Below are positions 1 to 7,904 of a stretch of DNA of 64,000 bases, piece by piece (the stretch's first letter is position 1; each line of letters begins with the position of its first letter). Location: the NCBI RefSeq assembly GCF_014207505.1, contig NZ_JACHGL010000001.1, positions 372,001 through 436,000 of the forward strand, written 5' to 3'. A model generated the notes under the pieces. It worked only from the letters and a program-made list of their open reading frames with translations. It was not told the DNA's origin and did no database searches. The DNA is from Leuconostoc carnosum. GTDB lineage: Bacteria > Bacillota > Bacilli > Lactobacillales > Lactobacillaceae. The translations under genes and the position numbers were made by a program.

Positions 1-365
1 TAACGTTAGTCGCAATTTGGGTCGGTCAAAATGCTGTTATTGGTGGGCTCAATCCTAACGAACAAATTGGTCAAACAATGGCATTTACTGTTTTGTCATT
101 AACTTCTATCATTCACGTTCTCAATATTCGATCAGAAAAAACATTATTTAGTATTAAATATAGTGCTAATCCGTCATTAGTTAATATGGCATTGTTAGCA
201 GCCATTATAACGCTGGTCATTACACTATTACCAGTGACGCAGCCATTATTTGGCTTAACTATGATTTCATTAGGTCATTGGGCAATAATTGCTATTTTGT
301 CCTTAATGCCTACGATTGTTATTGAATTTTTGAAATATATACGACCTAGTTTGTTTAGGGTTTAA
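1..365 (+). CDS. P-type cation-transporting ATPase, C-terminal end (partial)
   Basis: Only the last 121 codons are in the window; the reading frame is open from base 3. The protein is a membrane tail with hydrophobic segments and the pattern found in the C-terminal cation-ATPase domain (TM7-TM10) of calcium- or manganese-type P-type ATPases: a GQTMAFT segment, IRSEKTLFS in a cytoplasmic loop, then an asparagine-containing helix start. The family uses ATP to move divalent cations across the plasma membrane; the phosphorylation and nucleotide domains lie upstream, outside the window, so the ion cannot be assigned. It ends in a strong terminator. Confidence 0.8.
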   Translation, partial: TLVAIWVGQNAVIGGLNPNEQIGQTMAFTVLSLTSIIHVLNIRSEKTLFSIKYSANPSLVNMALLAAIITLVITLLPVTQPLFGLTMISLGHWAIIAILSLMPTIVIEFLKYIRPSLFRV

Positions 366-374
366 TACAAAAAT

Positions 375-402
375 ACCTTACCATCTGGTAAGGTGTTTTT
401 TT
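375..402 (+). terminator. Rho-independent terminator of the cation ATPase gene
   Basis: Perfect 8-bp stem (ACCTTACC/GGTAAGGT) with a 4-base loop, followed by seven T. It starts 10 bases after the ATPase stop. Confidence 0.9.
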
Positions 403-433
403 GTGCTTATGATAGCCACTGTAGTTAGTCTAT

Positions 434-600
434 TTATTTCAGCACATCGTGAATAGTAATGCCAACTACACTATCATCATCTAACATAAGTAAATTGGAA
501 ATATTATAAGCGACCATTTTTTCCATGCCGTACCATTACGAGCTAATGTGGATTCGTTAGATCCAGTTAATGGAGTGTTTTTAAATTATTTTGTTTTAAA
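434..600 (-). pseudogene. Remnant of a protein C-terminus, possibly a 2-hydroxyacid dehydrogenase
   Basis: Leftward reading gives a coding-like tail, MVAYNISNLLMLDDDSVV followed by GITIHDVLK and a stop at 434-436. Upstream, in a different frame, is PLTGSNESTLARNG. Joined by one frameshift these resemble the last 45 residues of NAD-dependent D-2-hydroxyacid dehydrogenases (TP-loop, G.teeslarng.e). No start codon, RBS or catalytic domain is present, so the piece is dead. The family call is a weak inference. Confidence 0.3.
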
Positions 601-731
601 AATGATCACGAGGAGTGAAAGTGCATAATTTATAAGTGAGCATTATTTGAGTAACCGCTTTCGTTTAGTGTTATAGTGTGGTTAACAAATTAGATGAAGT
701 AGTTTGTAAAAAAAGGAAGCGAGGGAATGTT

Positions 732-848
732 ATGATTTGGACATTAGTTGTAGGTGCCATTCTGGGTACCGCCGTTGGTGCAGTTACAAGTCGTGCTGAA
801 CCACTAGGTTGGATTAGGCAGCGAGCCACGAGTCGAGTACATTTCTAG
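732..848 (+). CDS. Truncated GlsB/YeaQ/YmgE-type small membrane protein
   Basis: A 38-codon gene with a purine-rich RBS (GGAAGCGAGGGA) just upstream. Its N-terminus, MIWTLVVGAILGTAVGAVTS then RAEPLGWI, matches the first transmembrane helix of the GlsB/YeaQ/YmgE (transglycosylase-associated) family, whose members normally have about 80 residues and three glycine-rich helices. After GWI the sequence becomes basic and stops, so two helices are missing. It is probably a remnant, though translation of a one-helix peptide cannot be excluded. Family members are often stress induced; the function is unknown. Confidence 0.5.
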   Translation: MIWTLVVGAILGTAVGAVTSRAEPLGWIRQRATSRVHF

Positions 849-906
849 TTACTAAATGACCATCACTGACAAACATTTTATATAGAAGTCGTAGGAGAAA
901 TATACA

Positions 907-1035
907 ATGACAGACAAAGAAAATGAAAAGATTGATGTTAGAAAGCAAAATAAAAAAGACGATCCCAAGTCAACTGATAAGGAAGATGTCTTTGACCACA
1001 ATGAAAAGAATGCTGATTATAAAAAAGCTGATTGA
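907..1035 (+). CDS. Small charged hydrophilic protein of unknown function
   Basis: 42 residues, almost entirely Lys, Asp, Glu and Asn, with no hydrophobic segment. A good RBS (AGGAG at 893-897) lies 9 bases before the ATG and a clear terminator follows, so it looks like a real short gene and not a chance frame. It sits directly after the truncated GlsB-like gene and may share its promoter. Low complexity prevents family assignment; such peptides in lactic acid bacteria are often stress-related, which is inference only. Confidence 0.55.
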   Translation: MTDKENEKIDVRKQNKKDDPKSTDKEDVFDHNEKNADYKKAD

Positions 1036-1061
1036 TGTTTAACTAGTGTATATGCTTTATT

Positions 1062-1098
1062 AAAGGTTTAGTTTGTCCAGAGACAAGTTAAACCTTTT
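1062..1098 (+). terminator. Terminator after the small charged protein gene
   Basis: AAAGGTTTA pairs with TAAACCTTT, and inside it TTGTC pairs with GACAA, separated by a symmetrical GT/GT internal loop. A short T run ends the structure. Confidence 0.65.
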
Positions 1099-1134
1099 AT
1101 CAATAGTTTTAAAATGGATGAGGAGGAATTTTTA

Positions 1135-1977
1135 ATGAATCTCGATAGATTGTATGAGTTAAATGATGGACACTTGTTACCTAAAATTGGTTTGGGAACC
1201 TACCAAATTCGTGGTTATCAAGGTGTTGACCAAATTTTGAGTGCAATTCAAAGTGGTTACCGTCTACTCGATACATCTACAAATTATGATAGTGAGGGGG
1301 CCGTAGGGGAGGCTATTCGTCGTTCAGGTGTGCCAAGATCTGAATTCTATGTCACAACAAAACTTCCTGGACAATATCATCATTTCGATGACGCTTTACA
1401 AATCATTGAAGAATCACTATTACGGTTAGGATTGGACTACCTGGATCTATATTTGATTCACTGGCCGTTACCCAAACGTGATACTTATGTAGAAGCTTGG
1501 CAAGCATTAATTGAGGCTAAGAAACGAGGCTTGGTGCGTTCTATTGGTGTATCTAATTTTGAAAAGGAACATCTTGATAAAATAATTGCAATAACAGGTG
1601 TTACGCCCGCTGTTAACCAAAATGAGATCCATCCTTATTGGCCGCAAGAATCCTTGGTTGCTACGAACCAAGAATATGGTATTGTGACAGAGGCATGGAG
1701 TCCCTTGGGTAGAGGTAGTAGTGAGTTGTCAGAACCAGTAATTGTAAATTTAGCAGAAAAATATGGTAAAGATACTGGTCAAATTATTTTAAAATGGCAC
1801 ATACAACGACATATTTTACCTGTAGTTAGAACAATTTCACCCCAGCACCAACGTAATAATTTAGATATTTTTGATTTCACATTGACTGAGGATGAAGTAA
1901 GTCAAATAACTAACTTAGAACGTGTAGACGGTCGTATTGACGATCAAGATCCAAAAGAGTACGAGGAATTTGGTTGA
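1135..1977 (+). CDS. Aldo/keto reductase (2,5-diketo-gluconate reductase type)
   Basis: NAD(P)H-dependent reductase of aldehydes and ketones in the cytoplasm. The 280-residue protein has the family signatures: GLGTYQI near the N-terminus, LLDTSTNYDSE with catalytic Asp and Tyr, TTKLP with catalytic Lys, LDLYLIHWP with catalytic His, and SIGVSNF. The C-terminal QRHILPVVRTIS stretch is the region that binds the cofactor phosphate. An ATG at 1114 is in frame, but the RBS (GAGGAGGAA) lies inside it, so 1135 is the better start. It is monocistronic, between terminators. Substrate not predictable. Confidence 0.88.
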   Translation: MNLDRLYELNDGHLLPKIGLGTYQIRGYQGVDQILSAIQSGYRLLDTSTNYDSEGAVGEAIRRSGVPRSEFYVTTKLPGQYHHFDDALQIIEESLLRLGLDYLDLYLIHWPLPKRDTYVEAWQALIEAKKRGLVRSIGVSNFEKEHLDKIIAITGVTPAVNQNEIHPYWPQESLVATNQEYGIVTEAWSPLGRGSSELSEPVIVNLAEKYGKDTGQIILKWHIQRHILPVVRTISPQHQRNNLDIFDFTLTEDEVSQITNLERVDGRIDDQDPKEYEEFG

Positions 1978-2030
1978 TTGCTTAGTCAATATGGACTTAT
2001 TAGCCTTCATCTATATTTGTATGGATGTCA

Positions 2031-2059
2031 TCAAGTTAGTACTATTAGTACTAACTTGA
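2031..2059. promoter_or_regulatory. Perfect 12-bp inverted repeat
   Basis: TCAAGTTAGTAC and GTACTAACTTGA flank a 5-base spacer. There is no T run, so it is not a standard terminator. It lies 54 bases after the aldo/keto reductase stop. It could be a protein-binding site or an mRNA-end hairpin. Confidence 0.5.
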
Positions 2060-2068
2060 TACTAAAAT

Positions 2069-2131
2069 AAAAGCTGCAAATCCTTAATGATTGTTTTTGA
2101 CAATCTGTATTGAGGTATTTGTAGCTTTTTC
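2069..2131 (+). terminator. Long imperfect terminator hairpin
   Basis: AAAAGCTGCAAATCCTTAAT pairs imperfectly with the region ending GGTATTTGTAGCTTTTT. Transcripts of the aldo/keto reductase probably end here. The following 2132-2570 is AT-rich and I see no gene in it. Confidence 0.6.
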
Positions 2132-2570
2132 AGTGTTGGATTGTATTTTGTTATTTAATGTATCTATTTAATTAGAAAATGTTTTTAACAGTAATAATTT
2201 AATTATTAACGGTACAGTAATCTATCGAAAAAAAGATATCAATAGTTGATGAAAAAGGGGTGGATAGTGGGTAGTTAAAATTCGGATTAGAGTCCTTATT
2301 TTTGGTAGTCAAAAGCACAAAGATTTTAAGTATCGGTCAAGCTCGAGGAAAAAAGTACATTATGTTCAAGTATATTATTTGCATTTGTGATGTGGTACCA
2401 AAATAATAGATGTCGTGCATACTTATAATTCCTATTAAACTTAATATTTTACACTAATTCATCCTTCACAAATAAAGAATATTTGGATCAAAAAGCATCC
2501 TTGATTTGAGAAAGAGGTGATAGCTTCTTTGTAGAACTGCATAAATAAAATATTAAAACATGAAGGCATG

Positions 2571-3275
2571 CTATGATAATTTTGATTGTACGACTGCATA
2601 TTTATCCCACTCTTCTGGCAAAAGGGTCATTTGCCAAAAACGTAGCTCTTCTGCACTACTAAATAAAAATTGTTGTAGTAAAACATCAATTTTTATTTCT
2701 TTAGGTCGTCTTTCAACCAAATCATCCAATAAATCGATCATTTTGTGAACATAATTTTTAAAATCTGGATCCGCATAAGACTCCACAAAGTCAATATAAA
2801 TTTGCTCTTTCCCTTGTAAATAGTCTTTTCTTTCTAGCATGTCTTCAAATATTTCTAAATATAACCATGGGCAAGGTAAGAGGGCGGATAAGGCATGGAT
2901 TTCATTATATTCATTGAAGGCGTGATGCATATGACAGATATAGTGATATGTTGTTGGCAAAATGGTTGTTTTTTGAATATCTTGCTTTGTGATGCTAAGT
3001 AACTGGTAAATATTACGTTGCTGCTCAACATCGTAATCGTTAATTGTCAAAATACCTGAATTTAATTCCTCAATAATTTGATTATCTTTTGTGGTTGACA
3101 ATATTTTATTGTAGATTGCAAGATAGTTCTGAACATAAAAATTATCTTGCAGTAAATAGGCTTTGAAAGCAGATAATGGTAATTCCCCAGTTTCTATGCC
3201 TTTAATAAATGGATGTTCTTTGCTGGACTGCCAAAGTGTTTTTGTTTTTTCATGCGCTAATTCACTGAATTTCAT
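2571..3275 (-). CDS. tenA: TenA-family aminopyrimidine aminohydrolase (first copy)
   Basis: TenA (thiaminase II) hydrolyses 4-amino-5-aminomethyl-2-methylpyrimidine to HMP so that degraded thiamin can be reused. The 234-residue all-helical protein keeps the catalytic Cys135 in LLPCPW, Asp44 in LLQDN and the C-terminal AEELRFW acidic pair. It is only moderately like the second TenA at 18866-19531. RBS CGGAGAAA precedes the ATG. A TPP riboswitch plus terminator lies directly upstream, so the gene is expected to be switched off when thiamin pyrophosphate is plentiful. Divergence from canonical TenA leaves room for a related pyrimidine substrate. Confidence 0.85.
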   Translation of the reverse strand: MKFSELAHEKTKTLWQSSKEHPFIKGIETGELPLSAFKAYLLQDNFYVQNYLAIYNKILSTTKDNQIIEELNSGILTINDYDVEQQRNIYQLLSITKQDIQKTTILPTTYHYICHMHHAFNEYNEIHALSALLPCPWLYLEIFEDMLERKDYLQGKEQIYIDFVESYADPDFKNYVHKMIDLLDDLVERRPKEIKIDVLLQQFLFSSAEELRFWQMTLLPEEWDKYAVVQSKLS

Positions 3276-3305
3276 AGTTTTTTCTCCGTTTTTTTTGTAA
3301 AAATA

Positions 3306-3338
3306 ATCTAAAAACCCAGCTCATTTAGAGCTGGGTTT
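3306..3338 (-). terminator. Riboswitch expression-platform terminator upstream of tenA
   Basis: On the minus strand AAACCCAGCTC and GAGCTGGGTTT form a perfect 11-bp stem with a 5-base loop, followed by T residues. It lies between the TPP aptamer and the tenA start, as expected of an attenuator. Confidence 0.85.
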
Positions 3339-3404
3339 ACCTAAAAGTAGAAATGGACCACCATTTTAAAAGAACACTGTTATTTTAAAATTTGTTCTAT
3401 AACT

Positions 3405-3475
3405 ATCTTCCTTCGTGAGTGCTAACTCAATCAGGTTCAATGGGTATGATCTCAGCTCAAGGCACCCCAGATATT
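3405..3475 (-). ncRNA. TPP riboswitch (THI element) controlling tenA
   Basis: The minus strand contains the conserved thi-box blocks in order: GGGGTGCC, GCTGAGATCATACCC, TTGAACCTGAT and the closing GAAGGAAG. The variable third arm is shortened to TGAGTTAGCACTCAC. The terminator at 3306-3338 is the likely OFF structure. Confidence 0.93.
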
Positions 3476-3635
3476 TTTATAATTTTATTTTATCACAAAA
3501 AGTTGAGAGATACTAAGTTACATGGTAATATATCTTAATGTGATGCTTACTGATAATTAAAAATAAGCAATATTCACTAATGAAATTTCTTACCATGCAA
3601 GCTATTAAATTTAAGAAAAAAGGAACTAAAATAAC

Positions 3636-4118
3636 ATGAAGTCGCTAGATCAGATAACGCAATTGGTGGGAACAAAGTCCCTCAAAAATCTTAACTATGA
3701 ACTTCAGAACGCAGATTATGAAGGTTGTACTTTTCAGATTGGTGAGACAATGTTTAGAAGTCGATTAGCAAAATTGACTCCAAAAAAGAAAGGATATTTT
3801 GTTGCTTTCTGGGAAAAAGACGCTAATAATCAAAATATCGCTTTTCTATTTAATAATAGCCCTGATAAATTAATTATAGTCATTGATGACGATCAACAAA
3901 AAGGGCAATTTATCATACCAAAGGATGAGTTACGCAAACGTCATGTTTTGACAGATACCAATAAGGTAGGTAAAATGGCTATGCGAGTCTATCCATCGTG
4001 GATCAAAGATTTGAATTCAAGTGCTCAGAAAACACAAGCATGGCAATGTCAATATTTTGTTGATGCTAAAGATGATGATCTAACCGAAAAAATAAATGTA
4101 CTATATTCTCTAAAATAA
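3636..4118 (+). CDS. MepB family protein
   Basis: 160 residues with the pattern of the MepB family, named from the Staphylococcus mepRAB locus: RSRLAKLTPKKKGYFVAFWE near residue 45, GQFIIPKDEL in the middle, GKMAMRVYPSW and the QAWQCQYF tail. The biochemical role of MepB is not known. In staphylococci it accompanies the MepA multidrug pump, but here there is no MATE pump; the next genes are an ArsR-type regulator and a DHA2-type efflux pump. It has a weak RBS (AAAAAAGGAAC) and no clear terminator. Confidence 0.8.
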   Translation: MKSLDQITQLVGTKSLKNLNYELQNADYEGCTFQIGETMFRSRLAKLTPKKKGYFVAFWEKDANNQNIAFLFNNSPDKLIIVIDDDQQKGQFIIPKDELRKRHVLTDTNKVGKMAMRVYPSWIKDLNSSAQKTQAWQCQYFVDAKDDDLTEKINVLYSLK

Positions 4119-4255
4119 AGTGGTGTCAATTGATAGCATTTTAAAATATATTATTGGTTGAATTTAGTCAAAAAACTAATATTTTGTTTATTTAGGAATA
4201 ATTAACACAATATGAATTATTGACAAAATGTGACTTTGAGAGTTATGCTAGTTCT

Positions 4256-4540
4256 ATGATGATAGAACAAGAAGATTTAAAAAGAGCAGAAATTTTTAAG
4301 ACGCTTTCAGATGTTAATCGATTAAGTATTATTAGAACTTTGTATATTGCTAATCGTGAAATGACCTGTGGGGAGATAGGTCAGCAACTAGATATCAGTA
4401 AATCAACAGTGTCATATCATTTTAAAATGTTGCGTGCTGTTGGGTTGACTCATACAAGGAGGTCGGCTCAGAGTAAATACCTATCTCTTAATTATCAAAA
4501 TTTTAATAAATATTTACCTGGGTTTTTAGACTCTTTATGA
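4256..4540 (+). CDS. ArsR-family transcriptional regulator
   Basis: A winged-helix repressor of about 94 residues. KTLSDVNRLSIIRTLYI, then DISKSTVSYHFKMLRAVGL and a TRRSAQSKYLSL wing, form the ArsR helix-turn-helix. There is no CxC metal motif in the recognition helix, so it probably senses an organic ligand. The start is uncertain: an in-frame TTG at 4220 adds 12 residues, and neither start has a strong RBS. It is followed within 65 bases by an efflux pump gene, with a perfect dyad in the gap, so it is likely the local repressor of that pump. Confidence 0.82.
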   Translation: MMIEQEDLKRAEIFKTLSDVNRLSIIRTLYIANREMTCGEIGQQLDISKSTVSYHFKMLRAVGLTHTRRSAQSKYLSLNYQNFNKYLPGFLDSL

Positions 4541-4552
4541 GTCTTTTATTTT
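4528..4552 (+). terminator. Short terminator overlapping the ArsR gene stop
   Basis: AGACTC/GAGTCT stem, 5-base loop, then TTTATTTTT. It overlaps the stop codon and would separate the regulator from the pump transcript. Confidence 0.6.
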
Positions 4553-4562
4553 TAGGTTTTAG

Positions 4563-4586
4563 TTCGATTGTTGTGAAACAATCGAA
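4563..4586. promoter_or_regulatory. Dyad operator before the efflux pump gene
   Basis: Perfect 10-bp inverted repeat TTCGATTGTT/AACAATCGAA with a 4-base centre, 19 bases before the start of the MFS gene. It is the likely site of the adjacent ArsR-type repressor (inference). Confidence 0.6.
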
Positions 4587-4604
4587 TGATAATTGGGGGA
4601 TATT

Positions 4605-6059
4605 TTGAAAGAAAAAAATAATATAATGTTTATTATTGTGGCGGTCTTAATGGCTACATTTATGACATCTGTCGAAACGACTATTATTACAACCGCTTTA
4701 CCACGAATTGTAAGTCAGCTAGATGGCCTATCAATGCAAAGTTGGGTTTTTGCAACTTATCTATTAACCACTGCATTGTCAACACCTATTTATGGAAAAT
4801 TAGCAGATCGGATAGGTAGAAAAAGTGTTTTTCTAATTGGTATCATCATATTTGTCGTGGGTTCATTTTTTTCCGGGTTATCTAATCAGATGATTATGTT
4901 GATATTTTTTAGAGGGCTGCAAGGTATTGGTGCTGGAGCGATCATACCCATCACTTTTACTATTATTGCTGACTTGTTTCCTTACGAAAAAAGGACTACC
5001 ATGTTAGCATTAAATAATACGGCGTGGGGAATTTCTGCTTTATTAGGGCCATTAATTGGTGGTTACATTGTTGATCAATTGAGTTGGCATTGGGTATTTT
5101 TTATAAATATACCTTTGGGTATATTAGTTTTTGTCATTATTTTATTTAATTACAAAGAAGATAAGCAAGTTTTTGTTAAAAAATCCATTGATTACAAGGG
5201 GATTATAGCATTATCAGGATTACTAATAACGACATTATTGCTGTTTCAAGGCTTAGGCGAAACTAATTTAAATAAGTCGGTTATATGGATAATGGTATTT
5301 TTACTCATCGGATTTGCTGTACTATTTGTCAGAATAGAGAAATACGCCAATGATCCAATCATTCCTTTAGCATTATTCAAAAATAATATTTTTACGATAC
5401 AAATTTTGACTGCGTTATTACTAAGTGCTATTCAGATAGGCTTTCAGACCTATTTTCCAATGTGGCTACAAGCTATTTATAAAGCTAGTGCTGCCATTGC
5501 AGGATTAACTGTTACGCCTAGTCCAGTTCTTTGGCTGATATCATCTTTTTTTGTTGGTGTTTTAATGAAGAAATGGGCACCTAAATATATTTCAATCGCT
5601 CTCATTTTAATAATGGTTCTATTTTATCTACCGTTAACATTTATAGAATCAACAGTGACACAATCAATTTTCTACGTAATTTCTGGTATCACAGGTGCAT
5701 CACTGGGTATTATTATTACCATGAATACTTTGATTTCACAACGCGTCGTAGATCAGTCGCTTTTGGGAACGGCTTCTGCTATGCTGACTTTAGGAAGGAC
5801 GCTAGGGCAAACCCTAGCTACCGGTATTTTTGGCCTGACCTTCAATTTGACGATTAATCATCAATTAAGCAATGTAAAAGTAATTAATATTTCAATGGTA
5901 AATAGCTATATCAGCAGTAGTTATAAGTCAGAACATATTAGCTTGTTGAATGGTGTCATTTTATCAGGTTTGCACAATGTTTTTTTAATCGTGCTGATTA
6001 TTTTGGGTGTTGTTTTGATACTCAATATTATGGATAAAAATGCAGAACCAATTAAATAG
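4605..6059 (+). CDS. MFS multidrug efflux transporter, DHA2 type (14 helices)
   Basis: Proton-driven drug exporter of the EmrB/QacA group, about 484 residues with 14 predicted helices. Visible motifs are the N-terminal MTSVETTIITTALPRI (motif D1), GKLADRIGRKSVF (motif A), RGLQGIGAGAI (motif B) and GPLIGGYI (motif C, antiporter). A TTG at 4605, just after GGGGGA, is the likely start; an in-frame TTG at 4593 overlaps the RBS. The ArsR gene and dyad upstream suggest induction by the pump substrate. The substrate cannot be predicted. Confidence 0.85.
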   Translation: MKEKNNIMFIIVAVLMATFMTSVETTIITTALPRIVSQLDGLSMQSWVFATYLLTTALSTPIYGKLADRIGRKSVFLIGIIIFVVGSFFSGLSNQMIMLIFFRGLQGIGAGAIIPITFTIIADLFPYEKRTTMLALNNTAWGISALLGPLIGGYIVDQLSWHWVFFINIPLGILVFVIILFNYKEDKQVFVKKSIDYKGIIALSGLLITTLLLFQGLGETNLNKSVIWIMVFLLIGFAVLFVRIEKYANDPIIPLALFKNNIFTIQILTALLLSAIQIGFQTYFPMWLQAIYKASAAIAGLTVTPSPVLWLISSFFVGVLMKKWAPKYISIALILIMVLFYLPLTFIESTVTQSIFYVISGITGASLGIIITMNTLISQRVVDQSLLGTASAMLTLGRTLGQTLATGIFGLTFNLTINHQLSNVKVINISMVNSYISSSYKSEHISLLNGVILSGLHNVFLIVLIILGVVLILNIMDKNAEPIK

Positions 6060-6197
6060 TGAGAATAAAACACGATCTCAGAGAAACAGGTCAATTGAGC
6101 CAGGTATAGCTAATTAGAACTAATCACAGGCATTTACCTGGAATAGCAAGATAAAGAGTACTAACTTTTGAAAATGGGTAATTAACGATTAATTTAC

Positions 6198-6243
6198 TTA
6201 ACATACAATGTATGTTAATATACTTATAAATAATAAGTATATT
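6198..6243. promoter_or_regulatory. Two tandem dyads before the fRMsr gene
   Basis: TTAACATACA-A-TGTATGTTAA (6198-6218) is a perfect 10-bp palindrome of TetR-operator type. It overlaps a second perfect dyad, AATATACTTA/TAAGTATATT (6217-6243). Both lie between the expected promoter and the start at 6272. No TetR gene is adjacent. Confidence 0.55.
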
Positions 6244-6271
6244 GTCATTTTGGAAAGTGAGATATAAAGTT

Positions 6272-6727
6272 ATGAGTGATATTCAAAGTTTGGTTAGTCA
6301 ACAGTTGGAAGCATTGCTGGAAAATGAAAACAACACGGTATCAAATCTATCTAACGCAGCTGCCTTGATATTTCAAAATTATGAAAATATCAATTGGGCA
6401 GGGTTTTATATTTATAATACCGAAACGCAAGTCTTGGATTTGGGTCCTTTCCAAGGTAAAGTAGCATGCATGCATATTCAACCTGGAACCGGTGTTGTTG
6501 GGGCAGCTTTTGCTCATAAAAAAAGTATGATGGTTGCAAATGTTCATGAGTTTACGGGACACATTGTCTGTGATGCAGAAAGTAATGCTGAATTAGTTAT
6601 TCCAATATATAAGAATGAACGAGTTTATGGCGTTATTGATATTGATTCACCAGAGTTAGATCGCTTTACTGAAATTGATAAAAATGAAGTTGAAGAGTTA
6701 GCGCAAGTACTAGCACAACATATTTAA
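6272..6727 (+). CDS. Free methionine-(R)-sulfoxide reductase (GAF domain)
   Basis: A cytosolic repair enzyme that reduces free Met-R-sulfoxide with thioredoxin. The 151-residue GAF-domain protein shows NWAGFYI, LGPFQGKVAC, PGTGVVGAAF, HIVCDAESNAELVIP and GVIDIDSPELDRF, all diagnostic of the fRMsr family. Cys66 and Cys100 are present, but the position of the usual middle cysteine (GVC) is Val, so only two of the three commonly conserved cysteines remain. ATG 6272 is preferred over an in-frame TTG at 6242 because the purine-rich RBS lies between them. Confidence 0.88.
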   Translation: MSDIQSLVSQQLEALLENENNTVSNLSNAAALIFQNYENINWAGFYIYNTETQVLDLGPFQGKVACMHIQPGTGVVGAAFAHKKSMMVANVHEFTGHIVCDAESNAELVIPIYKNERVYGVIDIDSPELDRFTEIDKNEVEELAQVLAQHI

Positions 6728-6921
6728 GTATTTCTAATAGAAATAGCAACTGATATATTAAGTGGTCTAATATGTCAGTCGCTTTTTTTGTGGTTGAAAT
6801 AACGTCATAGCTTGTAAGACTTGTACTAAATCTAACTGTTTGACATGTTTCTAGGAGGATATGTTATAATACATGTATATTTAAAAACAACAAGTTAGTT
6901 ATAGAAAGGGATTTTTAAATT

Positions 6922-7773
6922 ATGAAATATGCTATCACTGCTGCCACTGGTAAATTTGGTCAAGCTGCTGTTACTCATCTACTTAAGACAGTACCTCATG
7001 AGGAGATTGTCCTAATTGCTCGTGATTTAGATAAAGCAAAAAAAATTTTTGGTAATGTTGAAGTACGCGAAGCATCATATGATAATGTGGATCAAATGAT
7101 CACTGCTTTGGAAGGGATTGACCGTGTGTTATTTATTTCCTCTCAACCTGGCGGAAGAGTTGAACGCGTTGACCAACATCTCAATATGGTTAAAGCTTTA
7201 TCTGCTAGCAATGTGAAGTTTGTTGCCTACACAAGTTTTCCAAAAGCTGAGACATCTTCTAGCTTTTTAGCTAGCGATCATAAAGCAACAGAAAATGCTA
7301 TCAAGGCAGCAGGTATCCCTCATGCATTTTTAAGAAATAATTGGTATATTGAAAATGAAATTGGCTTCTTGAGTAGTGGTGTTGCTAATCACATTGCAGC
7401 GTATTGGGCGGATAACCATGCTGGTTGGGCGCTTGAACGTGAATATGCGGAAGGTGCTATTAAAGTGCTTACGCAGATAGAAAATAAAGAAGTATATGAA
7501 TTTTCGGGTCCGGCGAAAAACTTTAATGATTTAGGCGAGGCATTGAAAGTGGCTATTAATCAGAATGTTAAAATTGTTAAAATGCCAGCTAGCGACTATA
7601 CCGCGCAGTTAGAGAAAACAGGATTAGATCATGATACTGCCGTCTTGTTTACTTCGTTTCAAAAACCTATTGATGATGGCTCACTGGAAACAAGTAGTAC
7701 AGATTTAGTTGATGTATTGGGACATAATCTCAAGCGTTTACCTGATGCTATTCAAGAGATTTTAGAAAAATAA
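6922..7773 (+). CDS. NmrA-like NAD(P)H-binding oxidoreductase (quinone reductase type)
   Basis: 283 residues of atypical SDR fold. The N-terminal YAITAATGKFGQAAV is the dinucleotide-binding glycine loop. Then come RVLFISSQPGG, ASNVKFVAYTSFP and HAFLRNNWYIEN, as in YtfG/QorB-type quinone reductases. A catalytic SDR Tyr-Lys pair is not evident, as is usual for this group. RBS GAAAGGGA is good. It is followed by a terminator and an Rrf2-family regulator gene, the same neighbourhood as ywnA-ywnB in Bacillus, so regulation by that protein in response to electrophile stress is plausible. Confidence 0.82.
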   Translation: MKYAITAATGKFGQAAVTHLLKTVPHEEIVLIARDLDKAKKIFGNVEVREASYDNVDQMITALEGIDRVLFISSQPGGRVERVDQHLNMVKALSASNVKFVAYTSFPKAETSSSFLASDHKATENAIKAAGIPHAFLRNNWYIENEIGFLSSGVANHIAAYWADNHAGWALEREYAEGAIKVLTQIENKEVYEFSGPAKNFNDLGEALKVAINQNVKIVKMPASDYTAQLEKTGLDHDTAVLFTSFQKPIDDGSLETSSTDLVDVLGHNLKRLPDAIQEILEK

Positions 7774-7807
7774 ATTTATCATTTAATGTGATTATTTGAA
7801 AGCAAGT

Positions 7808-7838
7808 AAAAGACATAGCTATAAGTTATGTCTTTTTG
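7808..7838 (+). terminator. Terminator after the NmrA-like gene
   Basis: AAAGACATAGC and GTTATGTCTTT pair with one G-T around a short loop, followed by T residues. Confidence 0.75.
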
Positions 7839-7855
7839 TATAACTAAAAGTTATA
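7839..7855. promoter_or_regulatory. Dyad upstream of the Rrf2 regulator
   Basis: TATAACT-AAA-AGTTATA is a perfect 7-bp dyad 50 bases before the regulator start. It is a likely autoregulatory site and also overlaps possible -10 sequence. Confidence 0.45.
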
Positions 7856-7904
7856 ATATACTGTCAAGTATTATAAAGTGAACAAATCAAGAAAAGAGGT
7901 AGAC

